From assembly GCA_028673005.1 (NCBI GenBank), contig CM054115.1, positions 7,981,501 to 8,045,500 on the forward strand: a stretch of 64,000 nucleotides of DNA, given 5' to 3'. The DNA comes from Tanypteryx hageni (taxonomy: Eukaryota; Arthropoda; Insecta; Odonata; Petaluridae). The position numbers were made by a program, and so were the translations under genes. Position 1 is the first letter of the stretch. Each line of letters begins with the position of its first letter. Shown here piece after piece: positions 1 through 11,993 of the stretch. Under the pieces are notes generated by a model. It saw only the letters and a program-made list of their open reading frames with translations, searched no databases and had not been told where the DNA came from.

Positions 1-1845
1 TCTCAAGTTACGATTTGAACTAGCTCATATTTCGTTATAGGTCGACCGGACTCAAAAGACCCTTCTAACAAAAGTGGGCGGAGCAAAGGAAGATGCCGAG
101 AGCTCATTGGGTACCCCCACTCTTCCGGATTCGGATAACTTCACTCTTATGGATGCTCACGCCTAACTGACGAAATTCTCACGCGAGAAAATCGATGAAT
201 TTTCTGTTTAATATTTCATGATTTCTGATAAATTATTTATCTGTTGTGTTTATAATTTATTTTTAATTGCTGAATAATGGACTGTAACAAGTATCAAATC
301 ATTTATTATAATAAATATGGATATTTTAATTTCTTAAGTACAAGCAGATGAGTATAATTTGGCGAATGTACGCAGATATTATTCCATGAAATATCGGTTA
401 AGTATTTTTTAATTACATTAGTAATAAAATTAATGCCACAATTAATAAAGAATTCATTCACCATTACCAGGAGAAATGTGTATAAAATTAAAAATACTTT
501 CCGAAACACGTTCCGACGCTGCGTCCCAGATGTCCTCTGAACCCAAAAAGAAAAACTAATAAACGGCGAATTCTAAAAGGCTGAAAACACGTACCATTCT
601 AGCTATTGAAAAGGAGGGGGCATAAACAAATAAACGAAAGAAATCCTGGCGTAAAGCGTAGGCACAGGAGCCATGATGAGTTAAAATAGTGAAAAATATT
701 TGCCATTAGCGAGAGGTTACATTGTGCTGTGCGTGAATGTTCTCATATTTAGAACCTTTCAGAATCGGTACTTTTTTAAGATTATAAGGTGGCTCAGTTG
801 AAGGGACAATCTCTTTTATATGAGAATAAAAGGAAGCCTCAGCTGAAGGGACCAAATGAAAATACGTGAGGAAAATTCACAAGTAAATTCATGGAACTAG
901 AGACTCCAGTAGCCGTAATTGTTGTTGTATTTGAGACCGATATATTTGCTTTCCCGTAAAAAAGTAGCCACTTTGTACACAATCTCCCGTGCTTGTCCTC
1001 TCAATGGTCTCCCGGAAACGGGCGTACTTCTTAATGAAGATGTCATGTCATTCAAAAACAACAATAACCACAAAAATAACAAATAAAGAAAAACTAAAGA
1101 AACAACGAAATTCTGAATAACAATAGCAACAATAAAAATAACAAATACTATCAACAATCAACAAAAACTTCAAAGAGAAAGATACCGGGGAGATCGAAAC
1201 GTTCAAATGTGCGCGCTGAAACTGACTGAAGTTGCCGCTGTGGTGTGGAATTATATAAATTATACCCTTATTGCGTTATGTGTTACCTAGTATATAGAAT
1301 TATTCTGTTATCATTATGAAATTAGACGATGAAAAGGAGGATTCACGGGCGCTACGTATTCATGAACGTAATTATCTTCTCACGAAATCTCGGCGTGAAG
1401 ACATTATTCGTCCAGTCAAACGCCCCATGCCTTGTCAAATTCGGTCCTTGCTAATCGCGATCAGTTACCTTTATTTATTAGCAAATTTTTGTAGTAAAGA
1501 AACAGAACCTCCTTCACCGTAAACAGATGGAGAATATATTCACGCTGCAGGTTGCTGGTAAACACCGTCGCAGGACCTAAGTCAAAAGGAGACACACGAA
1601 CACGCAGAAACACAACTCCATCGAAAGGCAATCACACAGTAAACTCTAACCAAAGATTAAAACTAGATACCGATGTTTCGACAGTTAAGTTGTCATCGTC
1701 AACAGTGTGGGTTGTGGGAGGGGGAAAGGGGGCACATGTAAAGGAAATGACCTTTGGGGAGAGGGGAGGAAATGTGCAAGGGGTGGGAACAGTTAGATGA
1801 GTAGCTGAAAAGGGGGGGAGTGGGGGATGGGACCTAAGTCCTTGT
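1..1845. other. No gene recognised
   Basis: I see no convincing coding region. Open frames here are short and of low complexity. A G-rich and purine-rich run lies at about 1709-1830, just beyond the 3' end of the Penelope-like remnant, and may be its degraded tail. Confidence 0.5.
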
Positions 1846-2780
1846 TCATGACGGTTTTTTGTTATTATGTATGTATATGCTTTTGTATGCATCGAGTTTA
1901 TTGTATTGGTCAAGTGATTTGATAGGATAATGAGTATCAAAAATATGAGTTGCTATGCTTGATTTCTTTATTCTGTTGTTTTTGTAGTGTGCTATGTGTT
2001 CTTTAAACCAAGTTTCCAAATTGCGTCTAGATTGTCCTATATAAATTTTGTCACACAAACTGCATTTGACTTCATTTGTGGTGATGGGGAATTTTATCTT
2101 TCTGGTTTGTCAGTAGGTTGGATGATTTATTTTCGTTGGTAAAAATCGGGTGAGGATAAAATTTTGAATGCATGCGTGGAGATTTTATAGTTTCGGTGCA
2201 TATGATAATTATATGTATTTCTTTCTTTGTGTTTTGCTTCGTGAATGTGGTACATGATTTAATTTGAATATTGTGTTTGTGTTTTCGAATAATGTTTCCG
2301 ATAATTTGTGAGTGGAGCCCGTTGTGCAATGCGCAGTTTTTAATAAATATAAGTTCTTTAAATAAATCTATTTTCGATAGAGGTGGGTTTAATAGTCATT
2401 GAATCATGGAGTGGAAATAAGTCAAATTGTGTGAGATATGTTGGTTGAGGCGTTGTATGAAATTAGGGATGCTTTCTTTTGCTGTGTCAAAGATTGCAAA
2501 GATGTCATTTATGTATGTGAGCTACGTTTTTGGAAAATATGGAAAGGAAGATTTGCAAATCTCTCGAAGTGAGTCATGAAGAGCTCAGCTATGAATGAAG
2601 AAAGAGAGTTACCCATATTTGTACCTTCTTTTTCTTGATAAAAGCTATTGTTGATTTTAAAAAAAACTTTGTTGCATGCACAGGGAGGTTAAACGAACAA
2701 ATTCTTCTGTATCTTCCTTAGGAATATTCTTTTCTAATAATCAAGTCTGTATGTAAATTAAATGTCGTTTACAGTATTTC
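1846..2780 (-). pseudogene. Penelope-like element remnant: RT plus GIY-YIG
   Basis: Decayed Penelope-like retroelement read from right to left. The first part (about 2720-2400) shows reverse-transcriptase residues of this class: GTNMGNSLSSFIAELFM, then a catalytic region reading YINDIFAIFD, where YVDD would be expected. The last part (2058-1846) is a GIY-YIG endonuclease with CDKIYIGQSRRNLETWFKEH and a later H...TH pair; the active-site Arg after NLET appears as Trp. Several frameshifts separate the pieces, so nothing functional is encoded. The 5' end of the RT is missing. The combination of RT followed by GIY-YIG is diagnostic of Penelope-like elements. Confidence 0.8.
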
Positions 2781-2789
2781 TCTAAGACA

Positions 2790-3786
2790 AACTGTTCAAG
2801 AGATAAAAAGGGGGACGGACAGACATTGAGTAATTATATATAAAAGATTTTACTATATCTTTAATAAATTAGTTCATTCAAATCCGAATTTGTCGAATAT
2901 TGAAAAGTATAATTGTCTTGCATCCTCCGTCTAGGAGCAGGCACTTAACTTAATTTCTAGCATTCCCTTAAATTCTGATATTTTTACTACTGCTTGGCAA
3001 ACTTCAGTGAAAATAAGCGCATCTTATATTACATTACCGAAGTCGTCGACGAAATTTTTGGCAGGCTTTTATTGGTTGACTTGCCAGCCAATCAGAAATC
3101 GGAATGTTATTGTTTATATACCTTAGTTACATTATATGTTTACCTAAAATAGCAATTAATTGTACGTGTTCTTATTTGAAGGATTAATAAAACAATACAT
3201 TCATATTAATTTATAGGTTTGTATAGAATTTTAGGAAGCTTATATCTCGACCACTGTTTACACTATTTTTTTATCCATAGTTTGTAATAATGCAAAATGT
3301 TGTGTACTCGCGAGGCCGTTGGCGATATTACGTCATTTTGTTTATTTACTTTTTTCTGTTCTGTTTACGAAGAAAGAAGTTTAAAAGAACTTAGCAAGGT
3401 CAGTTAATTTTATTTATCTCATCATTTGGAAAATTAAAAATTATATTAAAGAAAAATAAAATTAAACTAATCAAAATCCCCATACAGGTTAATAATAAAT
3501 AAGGAAGAAATATCTGTTGATAATTTGTTCAAACCGATATTGAAATACTGGATTTTTCTGGGCGCCGCTGGGTTCTTCATTGTAACATATTTTATAAATA
3601 AAATGTCTGATCAAATTAATTATTTGTAAAAATCAAAATCACCTTAATGTGACAGCGAAGCGTCAGGCTCCCTCGTGCTAGCCTTCTATCATCAATACTA
3701 GCGTAATTGCCCGTCAAATATGACGTGATTATCATAAAAGTTTTCATAACGGTTTTCATCTGTGTGTGGAGTAAGTTGGATCGTCC
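2790..3786. other. AT-rich non-coding interval
   Basis: No coding region, RNA gene or clear repeat boundary that I can support. Composition is strongly AT-rich with short poly-A and poly-T runs. Confidence 0.4.
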
Positions 3787-4881
3787 GAAAGGAAAATCCA
3801 AGAGCTGATCAAGAAATTCTCCATACCCATTGAAGACCAACGGAACATGCTGCCATCATCATCCAGGCCTCCACGACTGTTTGGGTTACCAAAACTTCAC
3901 AAGAGCGGCGTTCCCCTGAGACCCATCGTCAGCGCCATCGGCTCCTCGACGTATCGCCTGTCGAAATATGTACTTCGCAGATTACAGTCGTACGTAGGCA
4001 GAACGGAATCGTACGTGAAAAATTTAGCACATTTCATAGAAATGCTAAATGATATGAAAGTATCTGAGAACGACATTCTAGTAAGCTTTGACGTGACCTC
4101 ACTCTTTACTAAGGCTCCCATAAAGTACTCCATCTACATCTTAAATGAGCTTAAACAGCATGGACTACCAGCCTCATCAGCAACTATTTCCTATGGAACG
4201 GGCAGTTTTACGAGCAGAGAGAGGGAGCAGCTATGGGCTATCCTCTCTCCCCCGTCATAGCCAAATAACATTTCGAATCAAAGGCGCTATCTTCATGTGG
4301 TCCTCGTCCATCTTGCTTGTTGCGTTACGTGGATGACACCTTCGTCATTTGACCCAATAGGATAGAAAAAATTCTCCAATTCCACTGTTTACTCAACGGA
4401 GTTCACCCGGCAATCCAGTTTACCATGGAAATCGAAGAGAACGGCACCCTACCTTTCCTCGAAGTCCTGGTCAAGAACAGATCCGACGGAAGCCTTGGAC
4501 ACAGTATGTTTCGTAAAAGGACTCACACTGATCGATACCTTCATGCTGCTTCTCATCACCATCCTCAGCAGAAGGCATCAATAATCAAGACCCTCATGCA
4601 CCGAGCAAAGACGATCTCCGATCCCGAGTCGCTAGAAATAGGAAAAGAGCACGTGGGAAGAGCACTCAGGAATAACGGCTCGCGAATGGTTGATTCGCGA
4701 AGCATTGGAAATCGAAAAACATCCAGTAAATTTCAACAGAGACGACGGCTTACACATCAGCGCGATTTGGAAGCGGCTATTCCAACGGAAAAGAGAAAGG
4801 GAAGAAAGATCCGTTGGCGCCACGACTGAAGAGAAAGGAATGGAAACTCGACCGAGCCAATCATCTACGGGCAACCGTTAA
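3787..4881 (+). pseudogene. Penelope-like element remnant 2 (RT, GIY-YIG deleted)
   Basis: Second Penelope-like element, opposite in strand to the first and of another lineage. Recognisable RT blocks follow in order: PRLFGLPKLHK and PLRPIVS, then DILVSFDVTSLFTKAP (motif A), and after a frame change RYVDDTFVI (4333-4353, catalytic YVDD intact) followed at once by a stop. A C-terminal block, IREALEIEKHPVNFNRDDG (4690-4750), is the part that normally ends the GIY-YIG domain, but the GIY-YIG core before it is absent, so an internal deletion is likely. At least three frame changes are needed to read it through. Confidence 0.82.
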
Positions 4882-4935
4882 ACTTAGGAAGGCACGAGTG
4901 TATATATAAGTAGACCCCTACCATCGGAAATCGCT

Positions 4936-5000
4936 TCATCTCCTTAAGATGCAGGATGCAATGCTTGCGAAACGTCGAGGAATGTCATCACCGCAGCGAA
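4936..5000 (+). ncRNA. Hammerhead-like core in Penelope 3' repeat
   Basis: Just downstream of the Penelope-like frame comes cttaaga, a hairpin-capable stretch (gcagg pairing with cttgc through one wobble), then gaaacgtc. This is the order of a hammerhead ribozyme core (CUGANGA, stem II, GAAA, GUC), known from Penelope-like terminal repeats, but with one core base changed (G to T) and one extra base before stem II. I read it as a decayed copy. Confidence 0.4.
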
Positions 5001-5779
5001 ACACGAAAGCGTCCACCAGCATTCAGAAACTTGGGCGATTTCGAACCAAAGGCAAAAATAGACAATAAGAATAAGAATCTGTTTATTTTTCTTTAAATTC
5101 GTCCCTGTCCAAAGATCATAGGTTAATTACTCCAAATTTAATTGGTAAAAGAAAAAATGCCTGCAAGTGAAAAAAGGAATTTTTAAGTCATTATGGGGAT
5201 TTGTATAAAACGTTCCGGCGGATCAACGGACTGACGGACGGACAGATGGGCAGAATAAGCATATTATGTATATAATAATATTTTTTAAATTTCTCAGTCA
5301 CGTAATATTTCAAAATATAGAATATAAAACCAAAGTTACTTCTATAATTGCTACGGAGTTAAAATTTGGAAGGAAGATAGGGCATGGGATGCAACTTCTG
5401 AGAAAATATGAAACCCCGGAAAACTGATATTTTAGGGATGTTTTTGACCTCAATGTCCAATTTTAAGCATCCATAAGAAAAGCATTGAAAGCGGTGCAGG
5501 GCTTTATAAAATTGCTTTTTTAAATTAGTTACAATTAAGATTCCAAATTTATCCGAGTTTGTGCTATTTAATTTGGCCTATGGAGCTTTAGATAAAAACA
5601 CTCAAAAAATTTAAACTTGAGAAAAATTAACTTTATTATCCATCTTTTAATATCTTGTTAGACTTAGGTCGTAATTATGTCAACATCTTAAGATCATCGG
5701 GTTTAAACCATCATTAGCTAGTTCATACCAAAGAGTGCCTGTGCAAAGTAGGCATAAGATTCCAAAAACTTCGTTAGTT
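5001..5779. other. No gene recognised
   Basis: AT-rich sequence between the Penelope-like and BEL/Pao remnants. The last 130 bases may be degraded gag of the BEL/Pao element, but no motif supports it. Confidence 0.4.
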
Positions 5780-6322
5780 GCTACTTCTCTAGGTGAGCAT
5801 AGGATAACCATAACATGTCAGCTTTGCTCTCAGAGTCAAAGGCTGTATCAATGTATTAAGTTTATTGGATTTTAAATTAATAAACGGAAGGCATTTGTTA
5901 ATTCTAAAAACATATGTTTTAACTGTTCTCATAAATCTCATAATTGTCATTCAGAACCTGTTTCCAGATACTGCTCTAAGACCATCACTCGTTGTTATCC
6001 ATTGTTAATGAAAATCATAAAATTAGTTCTAAACAATCTAAAAAAAGGACACGTTGGGATGAAGTTGTACAAAATGATGAACCGACTGATTTAGACATAC
6101 CAAAATTGGGAACTAAAGTTCAAACGCATAACGTCACCAAACGCTGTGTCACGTTCTGCTAGTCAAGTTACATCTCAGTCTTCTATAGTTTTATCAGGTA
6201 GAGCTCTTGTGCTCATTAAAAAGGGTTCTGGTTTGTAAGAAACAGTTCGAGTTCTTATTGACCCTAGATCACAGGCGAATTTCATAACCACCGATTTTCA
6301 ACAAAAATTGGGACTCTAGGGG
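5780..6322 (+). pseudogene. BEL/Pao retrotransposon gag-protease remnant
   Basis: Two signatures of BEL/Pao elements are seen in broken frames. First, a cysteine/histidine-rich gag tail (about 5860-5995), with ICFNCSHKSHNCHS and further Cys residues, as in the characteristic BEL/Pao knuckles. Second, about 250 bases later, a retropepsin-like start reading VRVLIDPRSQANFITTDF, where BEL/Pao proteases have D-S-G-S-Q-A-N-F-I; the catalytic Ser-Gly is replaced by Pro-Arg, so it is inactive. RT, integrase and LTRs were not found. The fragment stops abruptly at a hAT sequence. Confidence 0.6.
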
Positions 6323-6324
6323 AG

Positions 6325-7371
6325 ACATTTTCCATTCCATTCTCGTGGAGTCAGCGCTGTTTATGAATATAGGAAAGAACTCATAACGATTATGGAAATT
6401 ATTGAAAACAGTGATGACATAATGCATGTTAGAAGTATACCATGAAGAAGTTTGCAAAGAAATTCAAAAAGCAGATTATGTAGCATTGATACCCGATGAA
6501 ACTACTGTGTCATGTCAATTTCACTTAGTCATTGTATTACGTTACATTGTAGGTGAAAAATGGTAGAAAGGTTCTGGAATTTCATTAATCCTGATGGGCA
6601 TGATGCTCGTGCAATCGCAGTTTATACTTTAAAACAACTCGACTCCCTAATTGGTGACAGTCCGAATAAACTTATAGCACAACGTTTTGATGGTGCTTCT
6701 GTTATGAGTAGACATTTAAGTGGGATTCAGAAACTGATAAAAGACAAGTATCAACTTGCTTATTTCATCCACTGTTATGCCCACCAGCTGAATCTCATTA
6801 TGTCTAACGCAGCGTCCATCAACCGCCAAACCCGTATCTTTTTTGCACATTTGTCTGGAATCTGTTCATTTTTTCCTAATTCACCTCAAAGAACAAAAGT
6901 GTTGGATGACATTGTACAGAGAAGATTACCACAGGTATCACAGACCAGTTGGAATTTCCATTCTCTTGGAGTCAGCACTGTTTATGAATATAGGAAAGAA
7001 CTCATAATGGTTATGGAAATTATTGAAAACAGTGATGACATAAAGTTGCAGTCTACTATAATACAAGCAGGTGCATATAAACCTAGGCTGAAAGAAAATA
7101 ACTTTATCTTTTGGTTAACGCTTTTTCATCGGATAATGAAGCATCCTTTTTTGAAAAAAAAAGACTGAAGAGTGAACTTCAAGTTTTTTACAAAAAACAG
7201 GAATTGAAAGCAGTTTCTGGTGAGGTTCCATTTCTGTCGCTAATTTTGGATCAGGATTTGTGTGAAACATTTCAAGAGACAATAAAGCTTTTAAAAGTGT
7301 TGATCACGATACCAATGTCGGCATCAGAAGCAGAACGGTGTTTTTCAATGATGAAAAGAATAAAGGAATAG
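6325..7371 (+). pseudogene. hAT transposase remnant (ZMYM1/DUF4371-like)
   Basis: Remnant of an hAT-superfamily transposase. In order: a catalytic-core block with YVALIPDETT (about 6478-6507); QRFDGASVMSRHLSGIQKLI (second catalytic region); HCYAHQLNLIMSNA; and the C-terminal dimerisation block IPMSASEAERCFSMMKRIK (about 7310-7365). The BED-type N-terminus is absent. About 90 bases at 6332-6421 repeat, with changes, the stretch at 6950-7040 (VSTVYEYRKELI...), so a piece of the body has been placed upstream. A frame change near 7111 and a stop at 7369 break the gene. Confidence 0.82.
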
Positions 7372-7476
7372 GAATAGTATGAAAGAAGAAAGACTTGAGT
7401 GCATTAGGCATGCCATCGTGTGAAAAACTTTTGTAAATAACATAGACAGCTTCAACAGAAAGTTATTGATATCAGT

Positions 7477-7645
7477 AATGAGGTCAGGCTCAACTCGGTG
7501 GAATTTACTCATAATCAAAAAATTACTTTGTTGTTTCCACAAATTTTGATTTAAACAGGACCGGTTTCACTACGATCGTAGCGTCATCAGGTCGTGTTTA
7601 AATCAAAATTTGTGGAAACAACAAAGTTATTTTTTCATTTTTAGA
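7477..7645. repeat. Fold-back repeat with hammerhead-like core
   Basis: Two arms of about 34 bases, at 7524-7557 and 7594-7629, are nearly perfect reverse complements. The loop between them, read on the minus strand, holds ctgatga, a stem (gctac/gtagt with loop near gatc), gaaac and ggtc. These are the conserved pieces of a hammerhead ribozyme in the right order. The left flank (7477-7523, ggtcaggctcaac...) occurs again at 54809-54850 beside a shorter fold-back. Together they define a small repeated element. Confidence 0.6.
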
Positions 7646-9714
7646 AAGTTATTGATTTATTTTCTAGCAAGAAAGATCACCGAATGGACTTTGTTTACCG
7701 CTCATTTTAGCTGCAAGGCACTTTTTCATCTGCTCACTACTGTACATTTATCGGTAAGTAAAAAATTAAATGCCTTTTTATTATAATTTTAGGCTTTTTT
7801 AAACATATGCTAGCCCTACCAGTTAAAACAACCACCGGTCACCACTGATTACGTTACGCGTAACGTTTTCCAGCACTTATTAAAACTGGAAAATGCAAAG
7901 CTTTCATTTTACTTGTTCATCATGGAACAGTTCAACAATATTAGGCCAACCATCATGGATTTTTGCAATTCTTTGTTGACCACCGAAAATTAACTTAAAC
8001 TTTATTCGCTGGTTTTAAATGCCCGCGCGAAACGTCCCGTTGTCTGATTTAATTTGGATATTATAAATTTGCATTGTATTCTGAATTAATTCTCCTATAT
8101 CATGAACTATCGGTGAAAATATGTACTAGTAAAAACATTTTATGGTAGAAATATTGAAAAATATTAGGAAAAATATAAACCTGTTCCTCAAAACAAAAAT
8201 ACAATTTTTATTTAAAATAATTAAGCAGTCCCTTATGTCCACTAAAATGTAAAAAATAACTACAAATAATTAAATATAACTTTGTAAATCCCTACAATAC
8301 TATTCCACAAGTATTGTAGGAATTTAAATAGTTATATATAATTATTTATAATGAATTTCTACAAAGTTGAACAATTGACTATAAATAACTATAAAATTAA
8401 AAAATAAATGTTCCAGAAAGTTAAAAGAGCCATACAAAAGTTTTGTGGCGTAATCATTAACAAATAAATCATGAGTTATATATTTTGCAATAAAATTTTA
8501 CATAACTATAAGAATTTTTATTTTCTGGGACATTCAATTAAGTGATTTTTATAATTTTTTTTTCTTTATACTGCAACTATAATGTGGTTTCATTGATTTT
8601 TTTATATGAATATATTTTAATTTAATTGTTAATTTATGCATATCCATCAGTGTTGACGAGCAATTACATTAGTTACAAGTATAACAAACGATCGAAGAAT
8701 TGTGGAGCAAATTAATCAATATATTTTAATTTAATTGTTAATTCATGCATATCCATCAATGTTGACAAGCAATTACATTAGTTACAAGTATAGTAAACGA
8801 GGGAAGAATTGCAGAGCAAATTACATATTTTCTTGTTTCGGGATTATGACGTCATCATAAGATTACATCTTTGGTTGAGATCGATGGCCTCTCGCAATAT
8901 CAAATATTCTATAAATTCCCTTTAAATGCATTTTATCAACTAGCGCAGCGGTTAGTAACCTTTTTTGATAATGCATCCCTTGTTTATTTTCAACATTTTC
9001 GTGTACACCCCTCCCCACCCCCACCCCAACCCAGCCCCACCCCATCTTCCTACTTGCATTTTATGACAAAGGTTTTCTTGTACAACAAAATAACCATTAT
9101 GACACTTAATACAATATTATATTTTAACCACCTTTTCAAAAATCACTCTAGTAATTTATAAAGACTATTTATTAATTCATTTAGCATCGAACTATAAGAG
9201 GAACCAAGGTCATGAATTTAAAAATTTAGGAAAGAGAATTTCATTGTTTTTTACGTTTACTTACATATAAAAACAAAAATGAAGCATTATAAAACAGAAA
9301 TGCAGCATGAAATTTAAAGTGTCCTTACTCATAATAAAAAACCCAAAATGTCTCTGCCACCACTCTCAGTAATATGTATTCACTCCACAGTTGAGGTTGT
9401 CACATTGTAGAGTTACAGTGTTGAAAAAGTAACACTAACTTCTGTCTGTTAAATTAAGTCGAAGTCAAGCCTTGCACGAGTGGTTTCAACGTGCATCATC
9501 GTCTGAAGATAATTTAAATAGCGTCGAGGCTGGTCATGTAATTTTGAGTTGGATGGGATAGATTTAGCTGAGTTTTGGTGTCATTTACTAAGCACTTTTG
9601 TTATGATGTAACTTTCACAATCTTCAAATAGTGCGCCATATCCATTGCCTTCAATTGCCTTGCCAATACTACGTTTCCTGAAAACAAACAAAACAAGGGG
9701 AATAACACTTACAG
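7646..9714. other. AT-rich non-coding interval
   Basis: No gene supported. It contains a small hairpin at 8289-8325 (ctacaatact and its complement), a tandem duplication at 8609-8826 and a pyrimidine-rich C tract at 9007-9050. The open frames over the C tract are low complexity. Confidence 0.45.
8609..8826. repeat. Two-copy tandem duplication, period about 109 bp
   Basis: Both copies begin atatattttaatttaattg and run through gcatatccatca, gcaattacattagttacaag and gaagaattg to gagcaaatta. The second copy starts at about 8718 and differs at roughly a dozen positions. No coding content. Confidence 0.85.
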
Positions 9715-10369
9715 TTACAATTTGGAAGGCAAAACAATCAATCCGCAGTGAAACGTACAATGCAATTTTTGCACCTGTTTTCCAGACATAATCTTCTCGG
9801 TGCGCGGTCGAATTATATTTACTGCAATGATGAGATCGTGTTCGGGTTTTAGACGATATGCTATTCCGCGTCTTTGTTGCTTATTGCTGTCAGAGTCGAG
9901 AATCCTTGCTCCAACAAGTATGATATTGAGAACGGTATAATTGCCGTAATCACAGCATCGGCTAATTCCCCAAACTCTGGCCGAATAATGTGTCAAAAAT
10001 TACATATTTTATTTCCTTGAAACAGCATATAATGTGCGATCGGTAGAACGATAATTTCTCTTTTATACATTATGAAAGAGAAGCGTCAGAGGTATTACAA
10101 ACCAGTCCTTTGTGTTGTCAGAATTTTCTATTTCTGGAGAGTACTTTAGAAAATTATTAATTAGATGCGAACTCTGTACAACCAATTTCTATTTCTTTTT
10201 CAGCTTTGATATCACTGATCACTGAATAACTGGAATGGTGAGATATCTTCTTTTTCAACACAAGCAACCCACATAGTTTCTTATGAAATCCGTTTACCAT
10301 ATCTTATGCTTTGAAACCGTTTCTGTTAAAACCCTGCATTTATATAATTAATTGATTCAACTTGTTGAA
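9715..10369. other. No gene recognised
   Basis: A minus-strand open frame of 93 codons (9715-9996) has no family motif that I recognise. It may be degraded hAT sequence belonging to the element on its right. Confidence 0.3.
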
Positions 10370-11150
10370 TAAATCTGAAAGGTAAGCCAGCCGACATTGC
10401 CAAGTGTCGTCTTGAAAAAACTTGCCATAACAAATTTCATTTCTGAAAGGAATCGTTCAACTTCACGTCTTAAATCCAATAAACGAGTAATAACTCTTCC
10501 ACGAGATAACCATCGTACCTATGTATGAAATAGCAACGCTATGTGAGTGGATCTTATTTCTTCGCACATAACTTTGAAAAGACTAGAATTTAAGGCAAGA
10601 CTTTTAATAAAGTTTACGACTTTTACTGAATTGCACAACTTTTCATGAAGGGAACCACTCATTTTATTTGACAATAATGCCTGATTGTGGATGATGCAGT
10701 GAACCCATTTAACACTGGGATTACGTTTTTGAACGAACGCATAGAGGCCACTTTTTCTGTCTGCCATTGCAGTAGCACCATCAGTAGAAATGTTGACACG
10801 GAAATCCCACTTTGGTCCACATTCGTTCTGCATAAAATTATCCAGTAAATCAAACAGTGCTTTCCCAGTTGTTGGTTCCTTTAAAACTCTACAATGTAAC
10901 ATTTTGTCCCTAATATCTGATTTTTACATTGTAATATCGTACATAAATTATCATCTAAGAATCGTTTGACACGTTCGTTGACTCATCTAACTGCAAAGCA
11001 AACATTTCACCGCCCTTGATATCATGCGTCATTTGCTGTACAGCATCATCTGCCCTTTTTTGTAGACGTCGGGACATAGTGTCGTCTAATTTGGGAATAG
11101 ATCCCATATCAGCCACAGCCTCGCTTCCCAGCATACGTTCTGCTATTATT
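10370..11150 (-). pseudogene. hAT transposase remnant (ZBED5/GTF2IRD2-like)
   Basis: Read right to left, the hAT transposase blocks appear in order: FALQLDEST at about 11000 (first catalytic Asp region), then FRVNISTDGATAMADRKSG (second Asp region, in the frame 10902-10519), KWVHCIIHNQAL, a segment with VVNFIKSLALNSSLFKVMCEE, and RWLSRGRVITRLLDLRREVE (about 10510-10440). Frame breaks at about 10905 and 10519 make it a pseudogene. N-terminal BED finger and C-terminal dimerisation block were not seen. Strand and domain order match the second hAT at 54-56 kb, but the sequences are clearly diverged. Confidence 0.8.
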
Positions 11151-11639
11151 AAATTATTATTATTAAATTATTAGACACTCGGATAATTCATATGCACTTT
11201 TTAATGCTCTCATTGAAGCTAGTGCAAACGATGTTATTCTACCTACATATTCAGCTAGGTTTGCAGCTTTTCACTTGAAATAATCTATTGGGTTGTCTTT
11301 AAATTCTTAGTGGTTATGTAGTTAATGACGCTGTGAAAAAGGCTTCATACTACTTTTGGTAAAAAAGGTGTTAGAAATAACACAAACTGGCCAAGGAGGC
11401 GTGGATTTGTAAGATTCGTCATAAAACCTACATTTAGTTTTAGAAGTCTGTTTATTCCTTTTTCTCGTCTCTTTGAGAAGTAACAGACACAGAGGTATTC
11501 TCTTTGTCTTCCTGTTTAGTTACATTGACATTGCCTGCATTGGACCTATCAAACTCGGAACGTTTAACATTATCTGTATAACTAGTCTCAGTACGTATCT
11601 TTTTTAAAACAAACATCCATTTTGAGGCACTTTATATTT
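11151..11639. other. No gene recognised
   Basis: Contains a short att/tta run near 11145-11175 and otherwise undistinguished sequence. Possibly the degraded 5' part of the neighbouring hAT. Confidence 0.3.
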
Positions 11640-11993
11640 GTGAAATTAATATAATAATAATAATAATAATATTTTTATTAATCCAAGGATCATACAATAT
11701 GATATAGGACAAGTCAAAAGTGTACAAATACATTTCAATTAGATCCAGGGACTAGACAAGCTAGTATAGGGCAAATCAAATTATTAAGACAATATAAAAT
11801 ATACACTAAATACAAAAAGAGAACAATATTAAGATGATAGGAACTCATCTACAGTATAAAAGCAGTTTACAGTAAAAAATTATTTTAATTTAATATTAAA
11901 TGAACTGTGATTACTGATATTTTTTATTTTTATTGGGAGTTTATTAAATAATTTTGAACCTGCATATGCAGGGCTACCAGTCACAAGATTTAA

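Noticed and set aside
1552..2329. Several overlapping short frames on both strands
   Set aside because: Only the minus-strand GIY-YIG frame has family motifs; the others are shadows or low complexity.
8863..9161. Gly/Val-rich and Pro-rich small proteins
   Set aside because: They come from the C-rich tract at 9007-9050 read on either strand.
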